Positions 38,145-46,789 of a stretch of DNA of 64,000 nt are shown piece by piece. This stretch comes from Pampus argenteus (taxonomy: Eukaryota; Chordata; Actinopteri; Scombriformes; Stromateidae), in assembly GCA_036937835.1 (NCBI GenBank), contig CM072861.1, forward strand, positions 26,299,501 through 26,363,500, read 5' to 3'. The notes under the pieces are model-generated. The model was not told the DNA's origin, searched no databases, and saw nothing but the letters and a program-made list of their open reading frames with translations. A program made the translations under genes and the position numbers. Each line of letters starts with the position of its first letter. Positions within the stretch are counted from its first letter, which is position 1.

Positions 38145-38195
38145 TGCCCACGCGCGACGTTTCGACCCAACGGGGTCTTCCTCAGGCACTGGGCA
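38145..38195 (-). ncRNA. hammerhead ribozyme motif, family A copy 1
   Basis: Same sequence as 32826-32876, in the 5' UTR of the complete unit, 150 nt upstream of the ORF1 ATG. Confidence 0.75.
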
Positions 38196-38284
38196 CAAAA
38201 GAAAATGCTAATCTGGGTCTGCAGAGGCTTGAGATGTGCTCACTTTGAAAGCCGGAAAAGAAATGAAGTGAGAAGCAGGTCTGC

Positions 38285-38294
38285 CCTATTTATA
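38285..38294 (-). promoter_or_regulatory. TATA box of family A copy 1
   Basis: TATAAATAGG, 99 nt upstream of the hammerhead and about 290 nt upstream of the ORF1 ATG. Confidence 0.6.
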
Positions 38295-38598
38295 ACCGCA
38301 GACTGAATGTTCGTTTAACCCTTTTTCTGCCAGATGAAATGTGTTTTTAACCCTTTTTCTGCCAAATCAATTGTAAGTTTTACTTTTTCAACTATTTAAA
38401 TGAAATTTGATGTATTTTTAATTCGTATACGTTTATTAACTTATTGTATTTGTACTTATGAATTTTATATTATATTAAATTTGTAAAAATTGTGTATTTT
38501 GATTCTGTATGTAATGAAATAAATATTTATTCCGTCCAATCTGTGTATTGAGTCATTTATTTAATTTTTAACATAACTTAATTATTTAATTAATTTTT

Positions 38599-39159
38599 AA
38601 TAAAACCAAATTAGGGTTACGACCCACAAATAGGGAATGGAATAGGGAAAAGGATAGTGATAGGGACTGGATAGTAGGGGTGGGTAAAGTTAGGGTAAGG
38701 AATGAAGGAAAGGAGGTAGTTAGGGTTAGGGAAGGAGAGAGGTTAGGGTTAGGAAAGGAGAGGTGAGGTTAGGGTTAGGAAAAGGGAAAGTGGTTAGGGT
38801 TAGGAAAGGGAAGGAGTGGTTAGGGTTAGGCAAGGGAAGGGTTAGGGTTAGGCAAGGGAAGGAGTGGTTAGGGTTAGGGAAAGGAAGAGTGGTTAGGGTT
38901 AGACAAGGGAAGGAATGGTTAGGGTTAGGCAAGTTAGGGAAAGGAAGAGTGGTTAAGGTTAGGGTTAGGCAAGGGAAGGAGTGGTTAGGGTTAGGACAGA
39001 AGGATGGGAAGGTGTTAGGGTTAGGAATAGAAGGGGCTAGGATGTTAGGGTTAGGAAAGGGAAACAGGGTTAGGATTAAGGAAGGAAGGTTGGGATTAGG
39101 CAAGAAAAAGGAAAGGTTAGGTTTAGGCAAGGAAACGACAAAAAGGAAGGTGAAGGGGT
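38599..39159 (-). repeat. telomere-like 3' UTR of family A, copy 2
   Basis: Copy of 33,280-33,840 at the 5,319-bp offset. Confidence 0.85.
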
Positions 39160-39211
39160 CTAATTTTTGGGTTGTACTCTAATTATTTCAAGTCCAGTTT
39201 CCCGTTAGAAC

Positions 39212-41452
39212 TTAATTGCCTTTCTTATTTAACCCCCATGGTTCCTTAGTGCTTAAATAAGAGATCCATTTTCTCTCTGCATTTTTGCGTTCTCTAATAG
39301 TCCAATTGGAATTGCTTTGAAGACCTGCTACCTTAAGTGTCTGCAGCCCATGTAAAAGAAAATGACGAACTAAAGGAGTATCGGTGTCCATTCTATTTTT
39401 GATATTATATCTGTGTTGCCACATTCTTTTCAAGATCGAATTTCCGGATTCACCGACATATTTCTTGCCACATTTGGCACAAAAGATTACATAAACTAAA
39501 TTAGATGTTTGTGGTGTAAAATCTTGTGTGATTTTGTAAATCCTATTGTTCTCTGCATTCTTCACATATTTCAATAAACAAAAATTCACCAACTTGGTAT
39601 CTGAATCTGATTGTTGCAGAGATCTCAACTTAGCACGAACTAAAATGTCCCTTAAGTTCTGGTTCTTCTTATACGCTGAAATAACCTCATAATTATTTAG
39701 TAAATTTGATTGCCCCACAATCCTATTAAAATTGTTCTTAAATGTGCGATTCATACTCATGCTAGTTGAAGAAAATTGAGTAATTAGAGGAATGATTTCC
39801 TTTTTATTGACCAGAGTCTTGTCTCTAAATGTCTTAAGGCATTTTCTCAGAAATGTTCTGGAGTAGCCTCTAGTTTTTAAGGAATCGAACAAAATCTTAA
39901 CCGCTACCCAAAAATCCTTGATCTGTGTACAAATTCTGAAAAACCTTAATAATTGAGATTTCACCAGACCTCTGAAGGTGTGTCTGGGATGGAAACTGGT
40001 TCTAAATAAAAGAGAATGTGTGTCCGTTTCCTTAAAATAAACTTTCACCTCTAATTTCCCCGTAGAACAAAATGAAGAACCTTTGTACACAGTGGTGTCA
40101 AGAAAATCTATAGAATGTTGATTAATTATGTGTTTTAGTTGAATAGAGGGATCATGACTATTTAAAATCCTCATGAACTCTTCAAAATCCCCCAACGAGT
40201 GACACCAGATCCCCCATATGTCATCAAGATACCTTAAATAATGGAGGGGTTTTTTGGGACACCTAGCCAAAACCTCCTCCTCCCAATTCGCCATGAAAAT
40301 GTTTGCATAGGCGGGGGCGAACTTCTTCCCCATTGCCGTTCCTTTAATCTGTAAATAAAATTCTTCATTAAAAACAAAATCATTTTTGGTCAAATTGATG
40401 TCTAATAATTGTAAGATTTCTTCGTCTGGTCTTTCGTCGTTTGGGTATTTTTGAAAAATCTTTTTAACTGTTGCCAATCCTGCTGGAATATCTATGTTTG
40501 TATATAAACTATCTACGTCCATGCTAAAAAAGTATGAATTTTGTGGAATTTTTAAGCTCTTAATTAGATCAACGAAATGATAGGTATCTTTGACATATGA
40601 AGGATGAAGTGTAGATAACGGATTAAGAAAAAAATCAATAAATTCTGCCGTTTGGTACGTTTCACTCCCACAATCTGAAACAATCGGCCTACCTGGGGGA
40701 ACCTCAAAAGGTATCGTCCAATTTTTGGGATCCTTATGTATCTTGGGTAAAATGTAAAAGCGTCTTTCCCTTGGTTGCCCTTCCCCTTTTAGGTATAACT
40801 CTTGTTTGCGATTAATGAATTTTTTGGTTTTTAAACTCTTAAGTATGTTATGAACTATAGGAATTGTTTTTAAATAAATAGGCTCATCTAATTTTCTATA
40901 ATATGTCTTATCATTTAATTGTCTTAATACTTCAAATATGTATTGTTCCCGATCCAATATTACAACTGAACTGCCCTTATCAGCTGGTTTGATAACAATC
41001 TGTTTGGTTCTACTGAGTTCTTTAATTGCTGTTTCTTCCTCTTTGGTTAAATTGGGTTTTTCAAATTGGAATTTAAAATTATTACTAAAGTCCCTATTGT
41101 CTTTTTCAATTAACAAATTAATTTCCTCCGGAATCTTTTCTTTTGGAGGCATCCATGTTGAAGCTAATGTGAAAGGTATGGGTTTCGAACGACTTTTGTC
41201 CCCAAAGTAGGCCGCCAAACTTATCCTACGGTGATAACTTTGTAAATCAAATTTTAATTGTTTCTGTCTATTTTTGTTGATATTAATTGTAGGAATAAAA
41301 GTAAGTCCTTTACTTAGAACATCTAACTGAGTCTGCGTGGGAGTGAACTTTTTTGATAAAACTATAACATTACGTGCGATAAGGGGTTTCGACCCCTCAC
41401 GCCCCTCCCTAATAAGGCTCAAGGGGCCTTTAAGTTTAACAAGCTTACCCAA
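39212..41452 (-). CDS. PLE family A ORF2 (copy 2)
   Basis: 746 codons, the same amino-acid sequence as copy 1 (33893-36133), with all RT and GIY-YIG residues intact. It has the same non-ATG opening (frame open from 41455) and the same 37-nt overlap with ORF1. The identity means either very recent amplification or an assembly duplication. Confidence 0.93.
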   Translation of the reverse strand: MGKLVKLKGPLSLIREGREGSKPLIARNVIVLSKKFTPTQTQLDVLSKGLTFIPTININKNRQKQLKFDLQSYHRRISLAAYFGDKSRSKPIPFTLASTWMPPKEKIPEEINLLIEKDNRDFSNNFKFQFEKPNLTKEEETAIKELSRTKQIVIKPADKGSSVVILDREQYIFEVLRQLNDKTYYRKLDEPIYLKTIPIVHNILKSLKTKKFINRKQELYLKGEGQPRERRFYILPKIHKDPKNWTIPFEVPPGRPIVSDCGSETYQTAEFIDFFLNPLSTLHPSYVKDTYHFVDLIKSLKIPQNSYFFSMDVDSLYTNIDIPAGLATVKKIFQKYPNDERPDEEILQLLDINLTKNDFVFNEEFYLQIKGTAMGKKFAPAYANIFMANWEEEVLARCPKKPLHYLRYLDDIWGIWCHSLGDFEEFMRILNSHDPSIQLKHIINQHSIDFLDTTVYKGSSFCSTGKLEVKVYFKETDTHSLLFRTSFHPRHTFRGLVKSQLLRFFRICTQIKDFWVAVKILFDSLKTRGYSRTFLRKCLKTFRDKTLVNKKEIIPLITQFSSTSMSMNRTFKNNFNRIVGQSNLLNNYEVISAYKKNQNLRDILVRAKLRSLQQSDSDTKLVNFCLLKYVKNAENNRIYKITQDFTPQTSNLVYVIFCAKCGKKYVGESGNSILKRMWQHRYNIKNRMDTDTPLVRHFLLHGLQTLKVAGLQSNSNWTIRERKNAERKWISYLSTKEPWGLNKKGN

Positions 41453-43314
41453 TGATCAAACATGGCCACCGCCGTATCCCTTGTCCAATGGATGAGGTCC
41501 TCCTCTGTCCGGAAGTCATCCTCAGGAAGGAGATTAAGGTAAGGCATGTTTTTGAAGATGTGATCATTGAGGAGCTTCAGATTGCGTTGTTCTTTTCCAG
41601 GCAGAGCAGTGGAAAAGTTCACCAGCGGAATCCAAATTTCCGCATACGGAAACCGCTTCTTGGCCATGCGTACCGCCGATTGCAATTGCTTGACCGTAGT
41701 TTCCTTGGTCTTTTGTCCACGGCTGTTTAGGCCACATGCAATGACAATCTTCTCCACTTGCACTTGTCCGATGGCCTTGAACAAAATGGAGCTCACATGC
41801 CTGAAATTTGCTCCAGGATAACTATCTATTTGGAGATCCGGGATGGTATGTGATGGCATCCGAGACAAATTGGAGTCTCCAATAAACAGCCACTTCTTGG
41901 TCACAGAAACTGTCCAGTCCACTAGCTTCCGCTGTGTTCTGATGTGTCTAGTTGGACCAAACTTGTGAGGCTGGGGAGTGGATGTAGCACTAGTTCCCCA
42001 GTTTTCAGAATCTGGCTCTTCTAGATCCATCAGATCCTCCTGCGTTGGATTTCTGTGGACCTGTGCTGTGGTGGTCACCATCTTCTTGCGGGGAGCCAGC
42101 GGGGGAGTCTGATCTATCTCCGTCCCAAATACCTCGCCCAACAATAAGTCCAAGCTGTAATCATCATCCTCTATGGGTGATGGTTCCCGAGCTCTCCTTG
42201 AAGGTCTCTGTTCTTTCGGAGAATAGCTTGGAAAACTTTGAGGAGACGATTCTTTTTCCTGCTGGCGAATCCCCTCCGCAGGTTCCTGTTCTTCCTCCTG
42301 TCGGCGAATTCCCTCAGCAGGTTCCCCTCTGTCCTCGTCTTCCGTCATCGTCATTGTCATCGTCGATACCGCTCTCGTGGAAGGAACTGTGGTCCGCCCT
42401 GCTTCTGGGGAAAGGTCCACAATCTCCTCCAGGAGCTCCATCTGAGCTGAGTCATCCCTTGTCTTTCGTCTTGTCTGTCGTGATGTCCCCCGCGTTTGGT
42501 TGTCCTCCTTTGTTTGGTTTGTGTCCCTTGGATCTGCATCCCCATCTTCTTCCAGCTTGGATCCAATGGAGGCCGCCACCAACGCTTCTGCATGGTCCAC
42601 CACTTCTCTAGACAGACGTGCCAGGTTCCTACGGGCCCACCTTGTCGCTACCTCGAAGGCCGTTTTCCAATCCGGGTCCGGATCCTTGGATAACTCTTCC
42701 AAAACTTCCTCCAATGCTCCTTCATAATGATCCCGCAGGATCAACATGGTCGTGTGGCCCCAGTTCTTAGCGTTCCCCATGATCATGTCAGTGGTCTTCC
42801 GGTTGGGGATCGCTGGTTTTATCATGGCGGCCAACACGTCCACCATGCGAGAGATCATTCTAGGTTCAGGCTTGCCATCTTCACCGGTTACGTTCTGTCC
42901 ATGATGGACGATCTTAATCACTTTGTGAAGCTGGCGAACCAGCCTCCCAAATTTTGGAGTTGTTGGCGGAGCCTGTTGATCTCTCCGGGGCTGGAAAAAT
43001 CCTCCCTGCTGTCTGTTCCATGGTCCTCTGCGGCCATCCCAGCCGGGATTGGATCCGCGAACCACCTCCGTATACGTCCTGTTCTGGGGAACGTAGGGTC
43101 TTGGTGGCATAGGGGGACGTCCAGGACGGGAAGGAAAACCAGAAGGAGGCACTGGCCGGTTAGGTGAGGGGAAGCCCCATCCCCTTCTCGGGTCAGGGAA
43201 TGCACGGTCCATCCCCCGGTTCCGCTCCCATCTCTGGTCCCAGCGGGGCTGGCGGAGGTTCTGGCGTCTCCTGCCGTAGCGGACCTCCGTCCAGCCCTGG
43301 TCGTCGAAGGCCAT
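41419..43314 (-). CDS. PLE family A ORF1 (copy 2)
   Basis: 631 codons, the same amino-acid sequence as copy 1, with a complete SGNH tetrad (Ser481, Gly501, Asn530, Asp606/His609). The 3' module within codons 35-52 is at 43158-43210. Confidence 0.9.
   Translation of the reverse strand: MAFDDQGWTEVRYGRRRQNLRQPRWDQRWERNRGMDRAFPDPRRGWGFPSPNRPVPPSGFPSRPGRPPMPPRPYVPQNRTYTEVVRGSNPGWDGRRGPWNRQQGGFFQPRRDQQAPPTTPKFGRLVRQLHKVIKIVHHGQNVTGEDGKPEPRMISRMVDVLAAMIKPAIPNRKTTDMIMGNAKNWGHTTMLILRDHYEGALEEVLEELSKDPDPDWKTAFEVATRWARRNLARLSREVVDHAEALVAASIGSKLEEDGDADPRDTNQTKEDNQTRGTSRQTRRKTRDDSAQMELLEEIVDLSPEAGRTTVPSTRAVSTMTMTMTEDEDRGEPAEGIRRQEEEQEPAEGIRQQEKESSPQSFPSYSPKEQRPSRRAREPSPIEDDDYSLDLLLGEVFGTEIDQTPPLAPRKKMVTTTAQVHRNPTQEDLMDLEEPDSENWGTSATSTPQPHKFGPTRHIRTQRKLVDWTVSVTKKWLFIGDSNLSRMPSHTIPDLQIDSYPGANFRHVSSILFKAIGQVQVEKIVIACGLNSRGQKTKETTVKQLQSAVRMAKKRFPYAEIWIPLVNFSTALPGKEQRNLKLLNDHIFKNMPYLNLLPEDDFRTEEDLIHWTRDTAVAMFDHWVSLLNLKAP
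41434..41440 (-). promoter_or_regulatory. putative -1 frameshift heptamer, family A copy 2
   Basis: GTTAAAC, the copy of 36115-36121. Confidence 0.55.
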
Positions 43315-43463
43315 TATGGCCGTACTTGTAGTTTACGTAAATTAGCTTAATTTAAGCTAACTTAAAAAATAAAAAGTCTAAAAAAGTCTAAAAACGTGAA
43401 AAAATTAAATATCTTTGTTTTAAAATTAAAGGAAGCTTACCTCTGTTAAATCCTATCAAAATA

Positions 43464-43514
43464 TGCCCACGCGCGACGTTTCGACCCAACGGGGTCTTCC
43501 TCAGGCACTGGGCA
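43464..43514 (-). ncRNA. hammerhead ribozyme motif, family A copy 2
   Basis: Same sequence as 32826-32876, upstream of ORF1 copy 2. Confidence 0.75.
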
Positions 43515-43603
43515 CAAAAGAAAATGCTAATCTGGGTCTGCAGAGGCTTGAGATGTGCTCACTTTGAAAGCCGGAAAAGAAATGAAGTGAGAAGCAGGTC
43601 TGC

Positions 43604-43613
43604 CCTATTTATA
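43604..43613 (-). promoter_or_regulatory. TATA box of family A copy 2
   Basis: TATAAATAGG, 99 nt upstream of the hammerhead. Confidence 0.6.
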
Positions 43614-44342
43614 ACCGCAGACTGAATGTTCGTTTAACCCTTTTTCTGCCAGATGAAATGTGTTTTTAACCCTTTTTCTGCCAAATCAATTGTAAGTTTT
43701 ACTTTTTCAACTATTTAAATGAAATTTGATGTATTTTTAATTCGTATACGTTTATTAACTTATTGTATTTGTACTTATGAATTTTATATTATATTAAATT
43801 TGTAAAAATTGTGTATTTTGATTCTGTATGTAATGAAATAAATATTTATTCCGTCCAATCTGTGTATTGAGTCATTTATTTAATTTTTAACATAACTTAA
43901 TTATTTAATTAATTTTTAATAAAACCAAATTAGGGTTACGACCCACAAATAGGGAATGGAATAGGGAAAAGGATAGTGATAGGGACTGGATAGTAGGGGT
44001 GGGTAAAGTTAGGGTAAGGAATGAAGGAAAGGAGGTAGTTAGGGTTAGGGAAGGAGAGAGGTTAGGGTTAGGAAAGGAGAGGTGAGGTTAGGGTTAGGAA
44101 AAGGGAAAGTGGTTAGGGTTAGGAAAGGGAAGGAGTGGTTAGGGTTAGGCAAGGGAAGGGTTAGGGTTAGGCAAGGGAAGGAGTGGTTAGGGTTAGGGAA
44201 AGGAAGAGTGGTTAGGGTTAGACAAGGGAAGGAATGGTTAGGGTTAGGCAAGTTAGGGAAAGGAAGAGTGGTTAAGGTTAGGGTTAGGCAAGGGAAGGAG
44301 TGGTTAGGGTTAGGACAGAAGGATGGGAAGGTGTTAGGGTTA

Positions 44343-44520
44343 GGAATAGGGTTAGGGTTAGGGTTAGGGTTAGGGTTAGGGTTGGGGTTGGGGTTAGGGT
44401 TAGGGTTAGGGTTAGGGTTAGGGTAGGGTTAGGGTTAGGGTTAGGGTTAGGGTTAGAGGGTTAGGGTTAGGGGGTTAGGGTTAGGGTTAGGGTTAGGGTT
44501 AGGGTTAGGGTTAGGGGGGG
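44343..44520. repeat. nearly pure interstitial telomeric repeat
   Basis: About 28 TTAGGG units with a few TTGGGG, TAGGG and TTAGAGGG variants, on the + strand, ending in a GGGGGGTTAGG junction. It separates the 5'-truncated end of array A from the 3' end of element C, as expected if telomere addition occurred between two insertions. Confidence 0.97.
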
Positions 44521-44609
44521 TTAGGACATGGGGAGTTGGTGAGACTGGGCACCGCGAAGCGGTGTCCAGTCTCTATGCACGGGCCATCCTGTTCTGGTTC
44601 AGGTGAGTT
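44521..44609 (-). promoter_or_regulatory. 3'-terminal module of element C (non-coding)
   Basis: Directly after the ORF2 stop: GGCCCGTGCA (44585-44576), a 15-bp stem-loop (arms 44541-44555 and 44559-44573, loop GAA, one G-T pair), then 20 nt and CCTAACCC. In A and B the equivalent module lies within ORF1 codons. Here it is outside any long frame, which argues for a role in the RNA. Confidence 0.7.
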
Positions 44610-46751
44610 CTATTTTAGATTTAGACCTTTGGGAAAAATTGTGTCTAATTTCTTGATCCATTCCCTTTCAGCTCGGGCTCTCTGTGCTCTGTTCCAGTTT
44701 GGATCCCTCTGGACGACTGTGGCCCGGACAGACGACCATCCATGGGAGACAAAATGGCTAACCAGGGGTGTGTGTGTCTCTCTCCGCGTACGGATGTTGT
44801 ATCTGTGTTGGGTAAAGCGCTGGAGGAGTGTGTTTTTTGTCTCACCAACATATTGCAGTCCACAGGTCTGACACTCAATCAGGTAAACGCAGTTTTTGGA
44901 ATGGGGATTTCCCAGGGTCATGGTTTTGAAGACTGTTTTGTTTACATGACTGCGTATCCAGGTAAGATGTTTGAAAAATTGACCCTGACCTCTGGGTTTA
45001 GAGGTGGTTAGTGGCTTAATTTTAGCTTTGACCAGATGGTCTTGGAGATTTTTATTTTTTCTAAAAGCTGCTATAATTTTATATTTTTTCAGGGGCTCCA
45101 AATTCATAATTTTGTTGTTAAAATTGTCTTTTATTTTCCTGATTAATTGTATTGCAGGTCTGGAATACGTGGTGACGAAAGGAAGGAGATCCCCTGTCTC
45201 TGTCGGCCGTGTCTCCAGGAAGGTTTTGAGGGCCTCCCTCCTGAAAGAGCGCGCATAGCCCCTGGTGGCTAATGCCCGGAAGAGGGTTTTTGTGGCCATC
45301 ATAAAATCGCTCTGGTGAGTGCAGATCCTGTGGAATCGCAATAGTTGTGATTTCAATAACCCTTTGTATGTGTGTTTAGGATGGTAGCTGGTTTTATGGA
45401 GCAGAGCATGGGTGTCCGTTTCTTTAAAAAATACTTTAATATCCAATTTGTTGTTTTGTTGAAAATTTGTCCCCTTGTAGGTGGTGGTATCTAGGAAGTC
45501 GACCGACGTGGTGCTGGTGGTGGATTTCAGTGTGATGGACGGGTTATGGTTGTTCAAGGTATGTAAAAATTGTTCAAATTCCTCCATAGAATGGGGCCAG
45601 ACCCCCCAAATGTCATCCAGATACCTATAATAATGTGTGGGTTTCTGTTTGCAGGATGCCAGGGCAGATGTCTCCCACTCGGCCATGAAGATGTTTGCAT
45701 ATGCCGGTGCGAATTTCTTTCCCATGGCAGTGCCTTTAATTTGTAGATAAAATTTGTTGTCAAATTCAAAATCATTTCTTCTAAGGTTAATATCGAGTAA
45801 TTGTAAAATTTCTTTGTCTGGCCTGTTTTTGTCTGGATATTTAATAAAGATGTTTTTAATAGCTCGAATGCCTTCGTCTATATCAATATTAGTGTACAGA
45901 CTGTCTATATCCAATGTAAACAGAATGCAATTTGAGGGGACATGGAGTTTTTTGACTGTGTCAACAAAATGGTAAGTGTCCTTAAGGTATCCAACATGTT
46001 TGTTGGATAAGGGGTTAATATAGTAATCAATAAATTGGGCTGTATAATATGTCTCGCTGTCACAGTCCGAAACTATGGGCCTCCCGGGCGGAATCTCAAA
46101 AGGAACACTCCATTTTGAGGGCTCCTTGTGGATTTTGGGAAGGAGATAGAAAAGTCTGGGCCTCGGTATCGGGTTACCCACCAAATAATTATATTGTTTT
46201 TTCTTTATGAATCCTTTATTTAATAATGACTGAATAACTTGTTTAACTATTATTTTAGTTTCAGGATAAAGGGGCTCCTTTAAGGGGGAATAATATTTCT
46301 TATCATTTAACTGTCTATAACCCTCAAATAGATACTGTTCCCTGTCCATTATGATGACCGCACTTCCCTTATCCGCTGGCTTTATAATGATATTTTTGTT
46401 TTGTGTCAAGTCCCTCAGAGCTGTAGTCTCTTCGGGACTAAGGTTGGGTCTGGTTTTGGACAGATTGAAATGGTTTTCAAAGTAATTAAAATCTGCTTTG
46501 ATTAATTCTGTAATTTCTAGTGGTAAACTGGATAAGGGAGGGCTCCATTCAGATTTGTTAGTGAATGGGATGAAAGGCCTGACTTTTGTATTATGAAAAT
46601 ATACATTAAGTTTAATTCTCCTGTGATATTGCTGCAGATCCCATCTGCTCTGCTCCAGCATGTTTCTCTGGCTCCCTCTGGTGGGGATAAAGGAGAGGCC
46701 CCTATTCAGCAGTGTGAATTGGGGCTGAGTAAGTTTAAATTTTTGTGCCAA
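44610..46751 (-). CDS. PLE family C ORF2: reverse transcriptase with GIY-YIG endonuclease
   Basis: 713 codons from a TTG at 46751. The frame is open to 46826 and overlaps ORF1 by 37 nt in the -1 frame, without an ATG in the overlap. RT motifs: IIKPADKGSAVIIMDREQY, LPKIHKEPSKWSVPFEIPPG, FTLDIDSLYTNIDI (motif A), GTAMGKKFAPAYANIFMAEW, YRYLDDIWGVW (motif C), DFLDTT, HPKHTYKGLLKSQLLRFHRI. Nuclease: NCVYLIECQTCGLQYVGETK with Arg and His in LQRFTQHRYNI and a final ARAEREWIKKL. The coding frame is intact. The segment before the TTG (CKIHVPISLHDREGSKNVIV) aligns with the start of family A ORF2, so translation must begin further upstream. Confidence 0.92.
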   Translation of the reverse strand: MAQKFKLTQPQFTLLNRGLSFIPTRGSQRNMLEQSRWDLQQYHRRIKLNVYFHNTKVRPFIPFTNKSEWSPPLSSLPLEITELIKADFNYFENHFNLSKTRPNLSPEETTALRDLTQNKNIIIKPADKGSAVIIMDREQYLFEGYRQLNDKKYYSPLKEPLYPETKIIVKQVIQSLLNKGFIKKKQYNYLVGNPIPRPRLFYLLPKIHKEPSKWSVPFEIPPGRPIVSDCDSETYYTAQFIDYYINPLSNKHVGYLKDTYHFVDTVKKLHVPSNCILFTLDIDSLYTNIDIDEGIRAIKNIFIKYPDKNRPDKEILQLLDINLRRNDFEFDNKFYLQIKGTAMGKKFAPAYANIFMAEWETSALASCKQKPTHYYRYLDDIWGVWPHSMEEFEQFLHTLNNHNPSITLKSTTSTTSVDFLDTTTYKGTNFQQNNKLDIKVFFKETDTHALLHKTSYHPKHTYKGLLKSQLLRFHRICTHQSDFMMATKTLFRALATRGYARSFRREALKTFLETRPTETGDLLPFVTTYSRPAIQLIRKIKDNFNNKIMNLEPLKKYKIIAAFRKNKNLQDHLVKAKIKPLTTSKPRGQGQFFKHLTWIRSHVNKTVFKTMTLGNPHSKNCVYLIECQTCGLQYVGETKNTLLQRFTQHRYNIRTRRETHTPLVSHFVSHGWSSVRATVVQRDPNWNRAQRARAEREWIKKLDTIFPKGLNLK

Positions 46752-46789
46752 AACTATAACATTTTTCGACCCCTCCCGATCATGCAGGC

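Larger units (their letters stand above)
32520..44342 (-). mobile_element. PLE family A tandem array (about 2.2 units of 5,319 bp)
   Basis: Head-to-tail copies on the minus strand. The sense 3' end is at 32,520, inside ORF1 codon 52 of a partial unit. Two complete units follow (ORF1/ORF2 at 37,995-33,893 and 43,314-39,212). A third is truncated within its 3' UTR at about 44,342, where pure TTAGGG begins. Copies compared line by line look identical at an offset of exactly 5,319. Each unit, in sense order, has TATA box, hammerhead, ORF1, ORF2 and a telomere-like 3' UTR. Confidence 0.9.

Noticed and set aside
33280..44520. CRISPR-like arrays of short repeats with spacers
   Set aside because: Spacing is irregular, units are TTAGGG variants, and the DNA is from a vertebrate.
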